Source of the DNA: Omphiscola glabra
Lineage: Eukaryota; Mollusca; Gastropoda; Lymnaeidae
Direction: 5' to 3'
DNA length: 64,000 nt
Assembly: GCA_964017045.1 (NCBI GenBank)
Contig: OZ024796.1
Span: 19,925,510-19,989,509, forward strand
The position numbers and the translations under genes are program-made. Every line of letters begins with the position of its first letter. Position 1 is the first letter of the stretch. Under the pieces are notes generated by a model. It was given only the letters and a program-made list of their open reading frames with translations, ran no database searches and was not told the DNA's origin. Shown here piece by piece: positions 50,451 through 62,700 of the stretch.

Positions 50451-51574
50451 AATACTATTTTGAGACAACGGAAGTTGGATGAGGGTTTAAAGAATGCATA
50501 ATATGATGACGCTCTACACATGTTTTATTTTAAGCTGAGGATTTCCCCTACTTTCGACCCTTGACCTTAGGGTTGAAGGAATCAATATTATCAATATATT
50601 AGATTTTAAATGTTATACTTTAAAAATAACTCACTTAGCACATAGAGTCATGATGGGGAGGGGGGCAGAGCCGGGAAGAGACTCCATTTCCGTAAGTTTT
50701 ATACAATTTTCCAAATAATGGGCGTGGGGCCGTGGGGCGATTTTTTGTTTTTAAATTTTCATAACAATTTTAGGATTCATAATTTTATTTTAATATTTTT
50801 TATTACTCTTATTACTATTTATATAATATCCTTACTTACTCTTACTTTTAGTCTTAACCTGCAATACAATACACAACTAGGTTAATACATCAAATTGCTT
50901 GCCATCTAATAATGGATAATAATTCACTAGACTGTCTAGACGGGGTTGAAATGCACAATTTTATTTGCATCGCTCGTAATTAATAATAGAATAGAATAGG
51001 ATAGGTTAGTAATTTTGTTTATAAGTGATTTTTTTAAGGTAGAAATTTTAGTATAATTTCACTATATAATATAAAATTGCCTTAAACTTTAAGTTAAACT
51101 AAAATTATTTGACAAAAACTTTGGAGGAAAAAAACGAATCTAGTCCACACTGTAAACTAAAAAACACAAGCAACCGGATATATATTATATTCACTTAAGC
51201 ATCGTCTGCTATTTAATAAGAAGAGAAAATCTGTAGCTAGACTTTGGCAAAATATTAATTAAAATGATTGAGTAATCTGTATATAAGCATACGTTTTGCA
51301 TTAATCATATAATCTATTGTAATAGCCTACAAATACACGTCATAACGTAAGGATAAGATGCCTATATCTATATTAATATTTAATATTAGTTTTGATTTTA
51401 AATGATATAGGCTAACTGACTTGTTAAGTTAAGTTATCATTTATGTTATAAGTTGTATATAAGTATAAGTTAGTAAAAGTGAGTGGTTAACTTATAATTA
51501 AATTATATTAAATACTTTTAAATACCTCTATAAATATAATTATCTATAATCTAATATATAAAATAACATAAAAA
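50451..51574. other. AT-rich region upstream of Jun
   Basis: No gene is recognised. A TGATGACG half-CRE occurs near 50504, and a G-rich stretch lies near 50650-50745. The rest is simple AT-rich sequence. Confidence 0.5.
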
Positions 51575-53345
51575 ATGCGCTCCTACAACATTCATGCAAT
51601 TGACTTCAATAATTGAGATAAAACTTTGACTTTGGTGATTTGTTGTCCACAAGCCCGCGCATTTTACTGAGTCATTACAACCCTTTTAAAATATTCCGTT
51701 TTGGGCTGTTGGCCCTAAATCGTTTTTTATTCTGATATGAATGAGCTTTGTAAAAAATAATGTCAGTATGCACTCTTTTACCATTTATCCGAATGCGTTA
51801 AAACTTTGTGGGATGTTGCGCTCATGCCCCCAAAGGTTTTTAAAGTAGTACAACCATTTTAAAATATTCCGTTTTGAGCCAGGGGCCTTTTGTTCATTTT
51901 TTCTATTTGGGCTATATTAATATCATTTTGAACCGCATGCCCTCCTACACCATTCATGCGATTGCGATAAAACTTTGGTGAGTTGTTGTCCACAAGCCAG
52001 CGCATTTTACTGAGTCATTTCAACCCTTTTTAAAATATTCCGTTTTGGGCCTTTGGCCCTAAATTCATTTTTTTTAATTATATGAGCTTTGTAAAAAAAA
52101 TGTCTGTATGTGCTCCTATACCATTTATCCGAATGCAATAAAACTTTAGTTAAATATTGCGTGCACGCCCGCAAAGTTTTTTGAATCATTATAATCATTT
52201 TAAAATATTCCGTTTTGAACAAGGAGCCCTATGTTCGTTTTTTCTTATATGAGCTATATAAATATAATTTCAAACAGAGCTAATGCATGGGTGGATAGCA
52301 CTTTAATCAAATACAAATTGTGACATTAAATTTTATGTGTGACAAAATAAATAGGTATCTGAAGTAATACAACCATTCTACAATATTCCGTTTGTGACTG
52401 AGGGCCCTAAATTCACTTTCCCCCTTATATATTAGCTATATTAATATAATTTCCCTATTCGTTCTTATACTATTCATCTGATTTCAATAAAACTTTGGTG
52501 AATTGATATGGGCCCACCGGAAAATGTTTCTAAATAAATACAACCATTTTAAAGCATTCCGTTACGGGCCGGCAGCCCTTACTTCGTTTTTTCTTATATG
52601 TGCTATATAAGTATAATTTCAAAAGGAACTAATGTATTGGTGGATGGAATTTTAATAATATACAAATAGCGACATTTCAATTTGTGTGACATAATAAGTA
52701 GGTTTATGAATTAGTATAACCATTTTACAATATTCCATTTGGGGTCGGGGGCCCTAAATTTGTTTTTTAATTATATGAGCTATAAAAATATAATTTTGAA
52801 CAGACCTAATGGTTGAGTGGATGGAATTTAATCATATACAAACAGCGATATTTCCATTTGTGTGTGAAATAATTTAGTAGGTTTCTGAATTTGTACAACC
52901 ATTTTTCAATATTCAGTTTTGGACCGGGGGCCCTAAATTAGTTTTTTTATGATATGAGCTATTTAAATATTATTTCAGTATGCGTTTCTATACCATTCAT
53001 CTGATTGGGATAAAACTTTGGTGAGTTGTTAACATGCCCGCAAAAGGTTTCTGAATGAGTACAACCATTTTACAATATTCCGTTTGGGTCCGGGGGCCCT
53101 AAATTTGTTTTTTTTCTTGTATGAGCTATGTAAATATAATTTTAAACAGAGCTATTGCATGGGTGGATGGAAATGAATCAAATACAAGCTGCAACATTTC
53201 AGTTTGTATGTGTTATAATAAGTAGGTTTCTGAATTAGTACATCTATTTTACATTATTCCATTTGGGGCCCGGGGCCCTAAATTTGTTTATATGTACTAC
53301 ATGAGCTACTAAAATATAATTTCAAACGTAGCTATAGCATGGGTG
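51575..53345. repeat. ~174-bp satellite, about ten diverged monomers
   Basis: A conserved block, AATATTCCGTTTTGGGC followed by GGGGGCCCTAAATT, recurs at about 51692, 51866, 52037, 52207, 52384, 52556, 52732, 52911, 53077 and 53256 (spacing 166-179). The spacer between blocks is of two kinds: type A with CCATTCATCTGATT and AATAAAACTTTGGTGA, and type B with ATGGGTGGATGGAA and ACATTTCAATTTGTGTG. The order appears to be A A A A B A B B A B and a partial B. Monomers are strongly diverged, so the array is old. No helicase, transposase or RT frame lies within it. Confidence 0.88.
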
Positions 53346-53796
53346 GATCAATCGCTACCAGTATGTAGACAAAATTTATTCGAGTACGCACCAGATGGTA
53401 AAAACAAAAAATAAAATATTGTGTATATAAAAAGTACTTAAAAACATAATTAAAACACAAACACTTTATTTCTTTGAGTGGCATTGCAGCACAAGCCAGG
53501 CTCTCGATAGTTTATAATATTTAATATATCAAGTTACGGCTAAGGCGAAGCGGAAAAGTTTGTTCGTGCAAAGGACTAAACAGTTGCAAAATATTTTATT
53601 TAAAAATAATAGTATGTGTAAAAATATGTTCTTATACTATAAAATATATACTACAGCATGCAATGTGTGCTTTGTATTACAGGTATTATAGGTTTTAATT
53701 TTAAATAATTGTATAATAAAATAATAGTCAGTCATTAGAGTGATTCTTAAAATTGGAGATTTACTTTAACCCCTGGTATACTGTAAAACTGAATTA
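53346..53796. other. Non-coding gap between satellite and MITE
   Basis: AT-rich sequence without recognised features. Confidence 0.5.
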
Positions 53797-53804
53797 CTTT
53801 AAAC

Positions 53805-54164
53805 CAGGGGTCGGGAATCCATGGCTCGTGAGCCAGATGTGGCTCTATTGATGGCTGCATCTGGCTCGCAGACAAATGTTCGATTATAAAAAGAAATGTT
53901 TATTTAGACTCCTTTGATCTACATATTAATTGCATATCAATATTTCATTCTACAAATGAGCTAAAGTCTACTGCAGCTCAGCATCAGAAGTGGTAAAGGA
54001 GATTAATTCCGCTGACCTAAAAGACAGAAAAATAGCAACCCTGCATTCATTACACAAAATGCACACATTTTTAGTTTTAAACATAATGTATGGCTCTCAC
54101 AGAATTACTTTTCAAAATATGTGGTGTCCATGGCTCTCTCAGACAAAAAGATTCCTGACCCCTG
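53805..54164. mobile_element. 360-bp non-autonomous hAT element with perfect target duplication
   Basis: Terminal inverted repeats CAGGGGTCGGGAATC (left) and, inverted, CAGGGGTCAGGAATC (right), flanked by a perfect 8-bp repeat CTTTAAAC (53797-53804 and 54165-54172). TGGCTCTC and TGGCTCG motifs occur inside near both ends. It is too short to encode a transposase. A 72-codon open frame starting at 53990 crosses the right end and is not a gene. Confidence 0.92.
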
Positions 54165-54172
54165 CTTTAAAC

Positions 54173-56496
54173 CCTGGTAGACTGGTAAAATCGACTACTG
54201 TGTCATGAAATGATGAATGTCTAAAAAGTGTGTCACTAACATAAAGAATTTGGAAAGAACTTGGCTTGTAAATATCATTGTTTAGAAATCAATCCAAACC
54301 TTTGGGCTCTTATTGAAAACAATGAATAATAATGACAAATCTGATGTAATGCTGAAGTGGCGTGATCCAAATCAGTAAATAATAAATGGGAGTTAAACAT
54401 TGTAAGCGAAGAAGTGTCAAAATTTCTTTTTATGCACTCATATGAACAGGTGATTTAAAAAAAAAATTGGAATTGAAATGATGCTGTCTCACTGAAGTTA
54501 ACAAAGTAGGCACTTCTGTTACTTTTTCTATTGATTTGTTTTTAATTCACTCAATTCTACATTGGAATTTTAATAATAGAAAAGCAAGGCACAAAAAACT
54601 ACACAGAATCACTGGACCTCCCCCCACACCCCCAAATGCGCCCAGGGAAGTCACCTCCTTGGCCTCCCCTCCCACAGGTTTGCCTCTTGTAGTACTAGTA
54701 GTTATGAAAATTATAGTCATAAACTAGGGTATAGAAACTTAGGTGATACACGGGGCCATTGGGTGGGCTCTGCTACCCTCAAGTATTTTAGTGGCAGAAA
54801 GTTCTGTGGTTGAAATGAAATGAATTGTGAATGCAGGGGGCACAAAAGTAAAAATCACAGGACATTTCTGGTAATATACATTCAACTTTTCTCTAGCAAG
54901 TGATATCATTGTCATGAACAAATGTTTTTATAATTCATATGGTGTGATTTTTTTCTTTTTTGCTGATGGTAAAGGACTAAGATTTTATCCTTAAATGTTA
55001 TTTCAGACCTCAGGTGCTGATTTGTATGCTTTTTCATTTACAAGCTGTGTTCTGTACAAAGTGTATACACAGGCTAGAAACAAGATATTGTTCTCATCTT
55101 ATTAAGTAAGTAGATATGTTTACCAATAATTGACTTAAAACTTTAATATCAAATAACATATTGGAAAAAAATTCATTGCAAATGTTTGAACAAAATGTAT
55201 GCACAATTTATATTTATTGCTATCATAAAACTTACAAGTACAATCATTTATGAGAGGCTACTGTTTCACCCAAAAATATTTACTCTGAAAGTATGTTACC
55301 ACTGCTCTGCACTATGTATATTGAATAAGGACCATCAATAAAAAAAATAAATTAAATGACTCCTCAATATTTGGCTGAATTTTTTCACACACCCCTTGCG
55401 CCCCCATTATCACAAATTCATCACAAAAGTTAGACATCATCATAATACATGGTCACAAATCCCCTTAAGACTAATGAAGTTATTTATGGATGATTATATT
55501 ATTCTATATACTTATCAACTATCATTAGTGGGTTATAGGTATAACAGGGATAAGGGAACTTTTTTTAGCTATCAACCTAAAATATTTCTTATTGCACCGT
55601 ATTTAACACCATCAAAAAGAAAGGGAGAATAACTTATACTATTTAAATTCAAACTGTTGAATTGAATGTCTTAACACAATAAATATAGTATAAATATAAA
55701 AAGTATAAAATAAAAGCGGTAAAATAAATTAATAAAGTCCTTGAAATATTTTATCAGTAGATATAACAATAGACAACTAGGCCAACATAAGGTATACAAG
55801 ACAAGATGTGTGTTTAAACTGGCGGTTGATCCACTTCCAAACACAGCATGATTGGTGTTTTTATCTTTTAAAAAACCTTGGATAGATGGAACACAATTTC
55901 TGTCTTAACAATGTGCACACTTTTTACATATTTTAAATAATGCCTGGTGAGCCCTAGATTTTAACTTTACAATGAAAAGACAGGACAATTAAAAGGGCAT
56001 TTTAGCTAGATGCCTTCTTCAAAGGACAATACAAAACAGCAACAACAGATAGCTAGAAACCAAAATTCAAAAACTTATATGTTAGAAAATCTCAATGAAG
56101 CCAATGTAGCTTTATTTTGAGGCTTCTGGTTCTTAAATTTCCTTGGATCATTTATCCTTATTTTATAAGACTACCAACTAAATAATTGTTTTTGCTTTAA
56201 TTTGCTCAAATTAATACTTAGTGATTTTCTCTTAAATTACTGATTTTTTTTGTTAACGTTTTAAAAAATCTAGAATGTTGTTTTGATTAAAATATTCGAT
56301 GCATCTTTTAACCATGAAGAAAGCTGTAACTCTTATTTTTCTTTTTTCCAAATGACATTTTTGTCAAATTATTTTTTGTGAAATGCAAGAATGGAAGATA
56401 ATCTTTGCGATAGCTTTAATATGATAAACAAATCACAACTTAATAAAGAAAAAATGTGTTTATTATATCATTGAAATAAAAAAAAAAGTGCCTAAG
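54173..56496. other. Non-coding region between Jun and MSH5, left part
   Basis: AT-rich sequence with a C-rich patch near 54619-54680. At 55998-56037 the minus strand reads TTGAAGAAGGCATCTAGC, a weak resemblance to Penelope-type termini. No gene was recognised; short open frames have no motifs. Confidence 0.5.
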
Positions 56497-57026
56497 GGTC
56501 GTGCAAATATTATATAACACAAAAAATATGACTTTTGTTACCAATCCCATACCCTTATAACATTATATAACATTTCCATTGACCTCCCCCCTAATATTAG
56601 GCCCTATATCATATTTCTAGCAACAACCCCGTCCCATTAAAAAACGGATAAAGTCTCAGAACAAGCAAATTTCAAGCGAAAAGCATTGTAATAAAAAAAA
56701 TACAGTATATACATTTTAGCTTTCAATAATCTAGGCTAATTTTGTCAATTTGAAAAGCAGAAAGTTAAGAATTATAAAAAATGACAAATAAAAATAATTG
56801 TTACATAACTCTCAACCACCCCATAGAACAAAATCAGTGGTGTAGCCAAGATTTTTGCCCCCACTTCCACGAAGAAACTATGCAGTTGGTCGAAAATGCC
56901 TCCCCTCCATATCAAGAGAATAAGTGCAGCCAAGGACAGACTGCCCCTCACCCACTATTCCTATGCTACTAAACACAATATAAAAAAATGATAAACCACC
57001 CACTACCCCTTCACGTTATATATACT
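56497..57026 (+). repeat. Dispersed repeat, copy B, interrupted by a MITE
   Basis: Relative of copy A at 37436-38037. Its continuity is broken at 56835-56971 by a hAT-like MITE; copy A has the uninterrupted sequence AACAAAATGA at the corresponding place. Confidence 0.65.
56835..56971 (+). mobile_element. 137-bp hAT-like MITE inside dispersed repeat copy B
   Basis: Starts CAGTGGTGTAGCCA and ends in GCTACTA, a decayed inverted form. Flanks are AACAAAAT (56827-56834) and AACACAAT (56972-56979), 7 of 8 bases alike. It shares an interior segment (ATGCAGTTGGTCGAAAATGC and following) with the elements at 26438-26797 and 59268-59416. Confidence 0.78.
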
Positions 57027-59267
57027 GTGATGGCCCCCTATTATTCAACTGCATTATGGGTAACTGTTAGCATATATGTAGCTCAGTTAAGTTTTAAATT
57101 ACAATGAGTCCTGGTAGGCTACCATAATTTGTGCATGAAATAAAATATTTTAAAACTATACCTAACCATCTATAATCTATTACCTTTTTTATAGCTAAAA
57201 TAGGGTAATAAATGTATACTTGTTTAGGTAATCTTATTTATTTTATTAATTTTTGTTTGTTTCAAATTTTCAATTAAAAAGTGTGTTAGATCTCTATGGA
57301 ATTCTTTTAGCCTAGTTTAAAAAAAAGCAGCTGAATCAGAACACCTGTAGGCACAAACAGATGAGTAATGCTGTTAAAAACGATGTCTGGCTAGGCCATC
57401 GGGAAATCCCCAAGCCCCTGTGCCTGGCTGGCAGTTACAGACCCAGTGAGTCACCATTGGGTGTTTACCTCAGTTGTTTGTGGTGACCCAGTTTTCACCA
57501 CTTTGCAGCAAAGGCTCTTTTATAAGGATTCCACATATTAGATATTGCTGTGTATTAGCATGAACCCCCTTAACCATTACTGAACACTGTCTTCTTCTTG
57601 ATTGTTTTTGAAAATTTACTTTAAAATGGTTATGAAAAGGTTAGCAATGCTAATGTAGGAAGCAGGAGTATGGGCACACATATTTTTAGTATTGTAGGCC
57701 AAGGTAATATAGTAATGAGTTTAATTTGTTTACATTAAAAGATAAATATATATAAAACAGTTACACAGTTTTATTAAATCTAAAAGGCACTTCAGAATTG
57801 TTTCTTTTAATTATCTGAGCAATCACAACCTTCATAATTTCATGATATGTAATAATAGTAATATGTCATAGTACAATCCTCCCCCCCTCCCCCCACACTC
57901 TCCCACGTTTTTACTTCACTAGAAAAAAAAAATATTTGAATACTTTACGCTGATAACAAATTGTTATGTTAAGTAAAAAAAAATCACTTACCAGATCTCA
58001 AAATAATCAAATGTATAAGTATAATGTAACAAATATTAATTAAGTAACTTATTTAAATTTGCAACACTTTTTAATTAAAAAAAAATATAAATGAGCTAGT
58101 TGACTGTGTTTGAGTGCTGGTATAAGGCTTTACAGTTGAGTGATGCCATAAATGGGAATATAGACATGTAGAGCTTACTCGGTGTACTCATGAACTTAAA
58201 TTATATAATGTGGTATTGTCACCAAAGACACAAAGGTGTTCAACAATTCAATTAAATTTCATAAAACATCTATAAGAAAGACATCTAAGCTCACATGTAG
58301 AATATATATTTTCCTCTCTGAGTCAGGCAAATGACAAATCAGGAAAATACTTTGGCCTAATAACATAAAAAGTGTTTACAGTTTACAGTCTGGTAATATA
58401 AACATTACTGGATATAGGTAGGAAAGCTAAACTTTCAGTGGTATGGTTTGTTCTGATTACATTGTCTGCACCCTTGCTGCATGCATGTTTTCTCAATGCC
58501 CCTATACTATGTCTAATGCTATCAAGTGCAAGTTTTCCCAATGTCCCTATGTTATGTCAAATTCTAAAACGATCACTGCCAAATAGCAATTATATTTTTA
58601 TTTTCACTACCAGTTTTTAGTTAAAGTGATCCCTTTTCAAAACTATAAATGAAAAGAAATACTTCAATAACTTCACTTGACTTAATCACATCAATATATA
58701 AGTGATACAATCTTCTGCATGAAACTGACAAGCTTTTTATCAATACAAAGTACAAAGCAAGTTCATGTAACTACTAAAAAAAATTAATATACTTTATTAT
58801 TGTATCATCTGGTCATTATTTGTAAATGCTTCTGCAAACAGTTATTACCAAGTGAGTTACTGGTTTTGCACCAAGTCCCCAAGATGTCACGTATATTACT
58901 TTATGAATATTTGTTTGTCAAACCCCAGTACCCCTGTAAGGATAGGAAGCATTTAGCCCCCCCCCCCCCCCCCCAAAAAAAAAATTTATGGAGATTTTAT
59001 CTTTTCAAACATAAATGTCTAAAAATTGGTTGTATTTTTTACCATATATTCTCAGTCATTTATGAATAGGCATGACCTAAAGGAATAGGAAGGGTTTGGT
59101 AGATGCATCAGATAATGGGTTCAATGTGTTAATATTTTCCTCCCAACCTTGTAAAAATTTTATAGCAGAAATTGTATCCAAATAAGTGAGTCCAAATCGG
59201 TCATTCATCTCTTTAAGCTATCTCCCCCCCCCTCCCAACCTCCCCAGTACCTAGTTTAAGCTATGGT
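57027..59267. other. Non-coding region between Jun and MSH5, right part
   Basis: No convincing gene. A G+C-richer island at about 57380-57540 contains local inverted pairs such as ACCCAGTG and CATTGGGT. C-homopolymers lie at about 57883-57895 and 58957-58974. Short open frames here have no recognisable domains. Confidence 0.5.
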
Positions 59268-59416
59268 AAGTGCAGCCCAGGGCAGGCAACAATTTTTCCA
59301 CCCCCTCAATAAAAACATTCTGCAGTTGGCCCAGAATGCTGCCCCTCAATATAAAGAAAAAAGTGTCCTCAGACCTGGTGGACCGTCCCCTTTGCACCCC
59401 CCCTTCTACACCACTG
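59268..59416 (+). mobile_element. hAT-like MITE, third family member
   Basis: The interior CATTCTGCAGTTGGCCCAGA and TATAAAGAAAAAAGTGTCC match the minus strand of 26438-26797. The right end reads CTACACCACTG, the inverted form of the family start CAGTGGTGTAG; the left end is degraded to AAGTGCAGCCC. A target duplication could not be read because C-runs flank it. Confidence 0.65.
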
Positions 59417-59767
59417 CCCCCCCCCTTTCTTTTATAAAAGATCTTCACACTTAAAACTGAAGTTGCTACCACTTATAACTGAGTAGGACATTTCATCCTG
59501 CTTAAAAATTGTAATAAAGCAAAAAAACTGCAGCTAGTTATATTTTGTATTGTCTTTGATAAACTGGAAAAAATTTAATATAAGTTTATTTAAACTTTAC
59601 ATTTGGTTCAGATGTGCTGCATGTTCAGATGAGTTTCAGGTTCAGATGTGCTACTGGTTCAGATGTGAATAGTGTAACTCTCAACTTGATTCTTTATCAT
59701 AAAATTTTGATTCCTTTTTTTTGTCCAGTTTCTCCATGACTGACTTATCACTTTGGCTCTAAGAAAC

Positions 59768-62700
59768 ATGATGTTATCAAACAGAACCAATCACTACCAA
59801 GACAATTTGTCTGAATTGTCACACACAGTTCATCAATTGAGAGATGAAGATGAGGAAATTGGTAATGAGATTCTATTTGATGATGCTGCCAGTGGGGGAA
59901 GAAGAACACAATCAGACACTTCATGCATTGAATCTGAGGTAAATTCAGACACAAACTGCCCACAGAATAATGGAAAAAAATTAATGTTTTTTTAGTTACT
60001 ATTTATAAGAAAGTAGTCTACAAATTTCATCATGAAAAGAGAAATTAAAGTAAAAAATTAAGTTAAAGAAGAGCTGAAATAGTCTTTTTAATAAAACATT
60101 AACGGCTTAACCAATTAGTTTTCAAATATCATTTTACATAGCAATCACTTAACAATATATATATACAGTATTGTATTGTTAAAAACACTTAAATGATATT
60201 GTTTAATGAGTCCTACATTTGAAATTTTCTTGTCCAATATTATTGTATTGTTCCATGAGAGTAGCTGGGGAGTATGACAAACAGGGGTTTCCAAATAGCC
60301 ACTTGAAACAGCTGAAGTGTATGCTCTTGACACATACAAATATGATTAATCTCCTCTTAAGGTTTATATATATATATCATGTACGGCAAATCTAATTATC
60401 CTACTTTGTTAAATATAATTTGTCTCCGACACACTTCAGAGAAGCATACTTTTTACAAACTGGGGAACTTTTTTTTTACAGATTTTGTATTTCCTTCACA
60501 ATTCCTCCACCACAAATATTTTGGTGACTGAATATCTCTGTGATTACACTAGGGGAATATTATATTGTCATTAACTCATTGCAATTCTATTTATAATGAC
60601 AATTTGTAACTTATCTAAGCAATTATAATAGCAGGCAGAAAAGTAGACTATAAAAATTTATTAAATTCATTCAACTAATCACTTTTTAATAGTATTATTA
60701 TTCATTCATATATCTATATTTTAATACTGATATGGTACAACTAACAATACCACTTTCAACCAATGCTAACAATTAGACCACACTTGTAATGATGTATTGA
60801 ATAGAATAATGGATGTAAGGAGAGGTAGGCGAACTTCTTTGTATCAAAATTATTATTTATTTAATGAAAACTATGACTAATACAGTAGCAGCATTATTGA
60901 CTGATTCTTTTTTTCCATGTTTAGTTTATAATTAAACAACCCCTAAAAACAAAGTTTTTCATATAAATCTTTTATAAAATGTAATATTACGAAATTTTGA
61001 CTAAAAATGCATACAAGTAACGCTTTTTATAAGAATCCCATTTAAGTGCTCCCCGCACCCCCCAAGACTTTTTTTGTGTGCAATCAATGTCATCATATTT
61101 CTTTCATGTTCCCCTTGAAAAAACAGGAAAAGCTGATTTTTGGGGGTTGGGCTGAAAATTTGATAAAATTTGTTGTCATAGGCAACAAGCCTATGTGCCA
61201 AGTTTCAGCTCAAAATTTTGATGGGAAGTGGGTCAATTAGCCATCCAAAGACTTTGTCAGCACAAACAAATGTAAAGTTAATATAAAGGATTTAAAAATG
61301 GTAATTCATTTGCCAATACAATGTCCCGAAATCTTTTCAGATGATATTGATTGATCAATTTGGCATTTCATAACCTATTTGAAGAATCTAAAGCATGATA
61401 GTTTATTGTGCTCATCTTTTCATTAGTTTAAATTTAAATGAAAAAGTAATCTACAAAATTTATGTTCACTTAAGGTTAACCTCAGCTCATATTAATTATT
61501 ATTGTTATGATGAGTTGTAACACCTCTTTTGTGAGCTGCAACACCTCTGTCATGAGTTATAACACTTATGTCATGAGTTGTAACATTTCTGTCATGAGTT
61601 GCAATACCTCTATCATGAGTTGTAACACCTCTGTCATGAGTTTTAACACTTCTGTCATGAGTTGTAACACCTCTATCATGAGTTGTAACACCTCTTTCAT
61701 TAATTGTAACCTGTTATGAGTTTTAACGCTTCTGTCTTGAGCTATAACACCTTTGTCATGTTATCAATTAATAAATGATCAGCTGTAACACCTCTGTCAT
61801 GAGCAGTAACACCTCTCTCATGAGCTGCAACAAGTATGTCCTTTGCTGTAACACCTCTGTCCTGTTGTCATTACTTTAAAGATGGTTTTTATTTTAAATT
61901 TTAATTGAATTTTTTTTTAAGTATTTTCAGTCTCCAAAGATGAATTTTATTTCATCATTTATTAACTTTTTTAGTGTAGCATTATCTAATTTTACTTGAT
62001 TTTCATTTAAAAGTCTTAATGCTGATCATTCTGTCCTAACTTAATGATACATTTTGTTAAACCCGTCCAGGTTTACACATCCATTGTTTGGCACAGTGGA
62101 CAGTTGGCATTAGCCTTTTACGATCTTAGTAGTCGACAGATCTTCTTGGTCCCCGACGTTCCAGAAAATGATGATTTCTCTACTGTGAAACAAAGTGAGT
62201 CATGGTAGAAAGTGGCATGACTCATCTCATCAAGTGGAACTTGAATACTTGTTGGTGATAATGCTTTAACACAAGTGTGGGTATTGTTTTATTGTGCTCG
62301 AGAAAAGTGACCATTAATCTTTAGAAAATCTTTTAATGAAAAATGAGCAATAGAACAGACTTAGAGAAGTGCTGTCTCAAATAATAGTGGAATTTAAACT
62401 AAGGTAGTGGTCGGCAAACTGCTGCTCTTTAGCGACTTGAGTGCGGCTCAGCCAGCCGGCTACAAATCAATTTTGACTCCGAAAAATGTGGTTCTTGACA
62501 GGTTCTCAAAAAGATATTTGGCTCTCAAAAAATGTTAAATCGACCTGCTACTGATTTTTGGCTCTTTTGATTAATGAGTTTGCCAACCACTGCACTAAGG
62601 TAGCACTTGACACACTGTAGTTATTAACTCAAAACAAAACCAGTGCTACTTAAAGTGGTGCTCTGTGCCAGCCCTCATTTACCAGTCCGCAAAAGCTTGA

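Noticed and set aside
55998..56037. Penelope-type terminus on the minus strand
   Set aside because: Only a short resemblance (GAAGAAGGCAT) with a weak stem; not enough to call an element.
61507..61719. Repetitive MSCNTSV protein
   Set aside because: The unit length is 21 bp, so any open frame repeats; it lies in an MSH5 intron.
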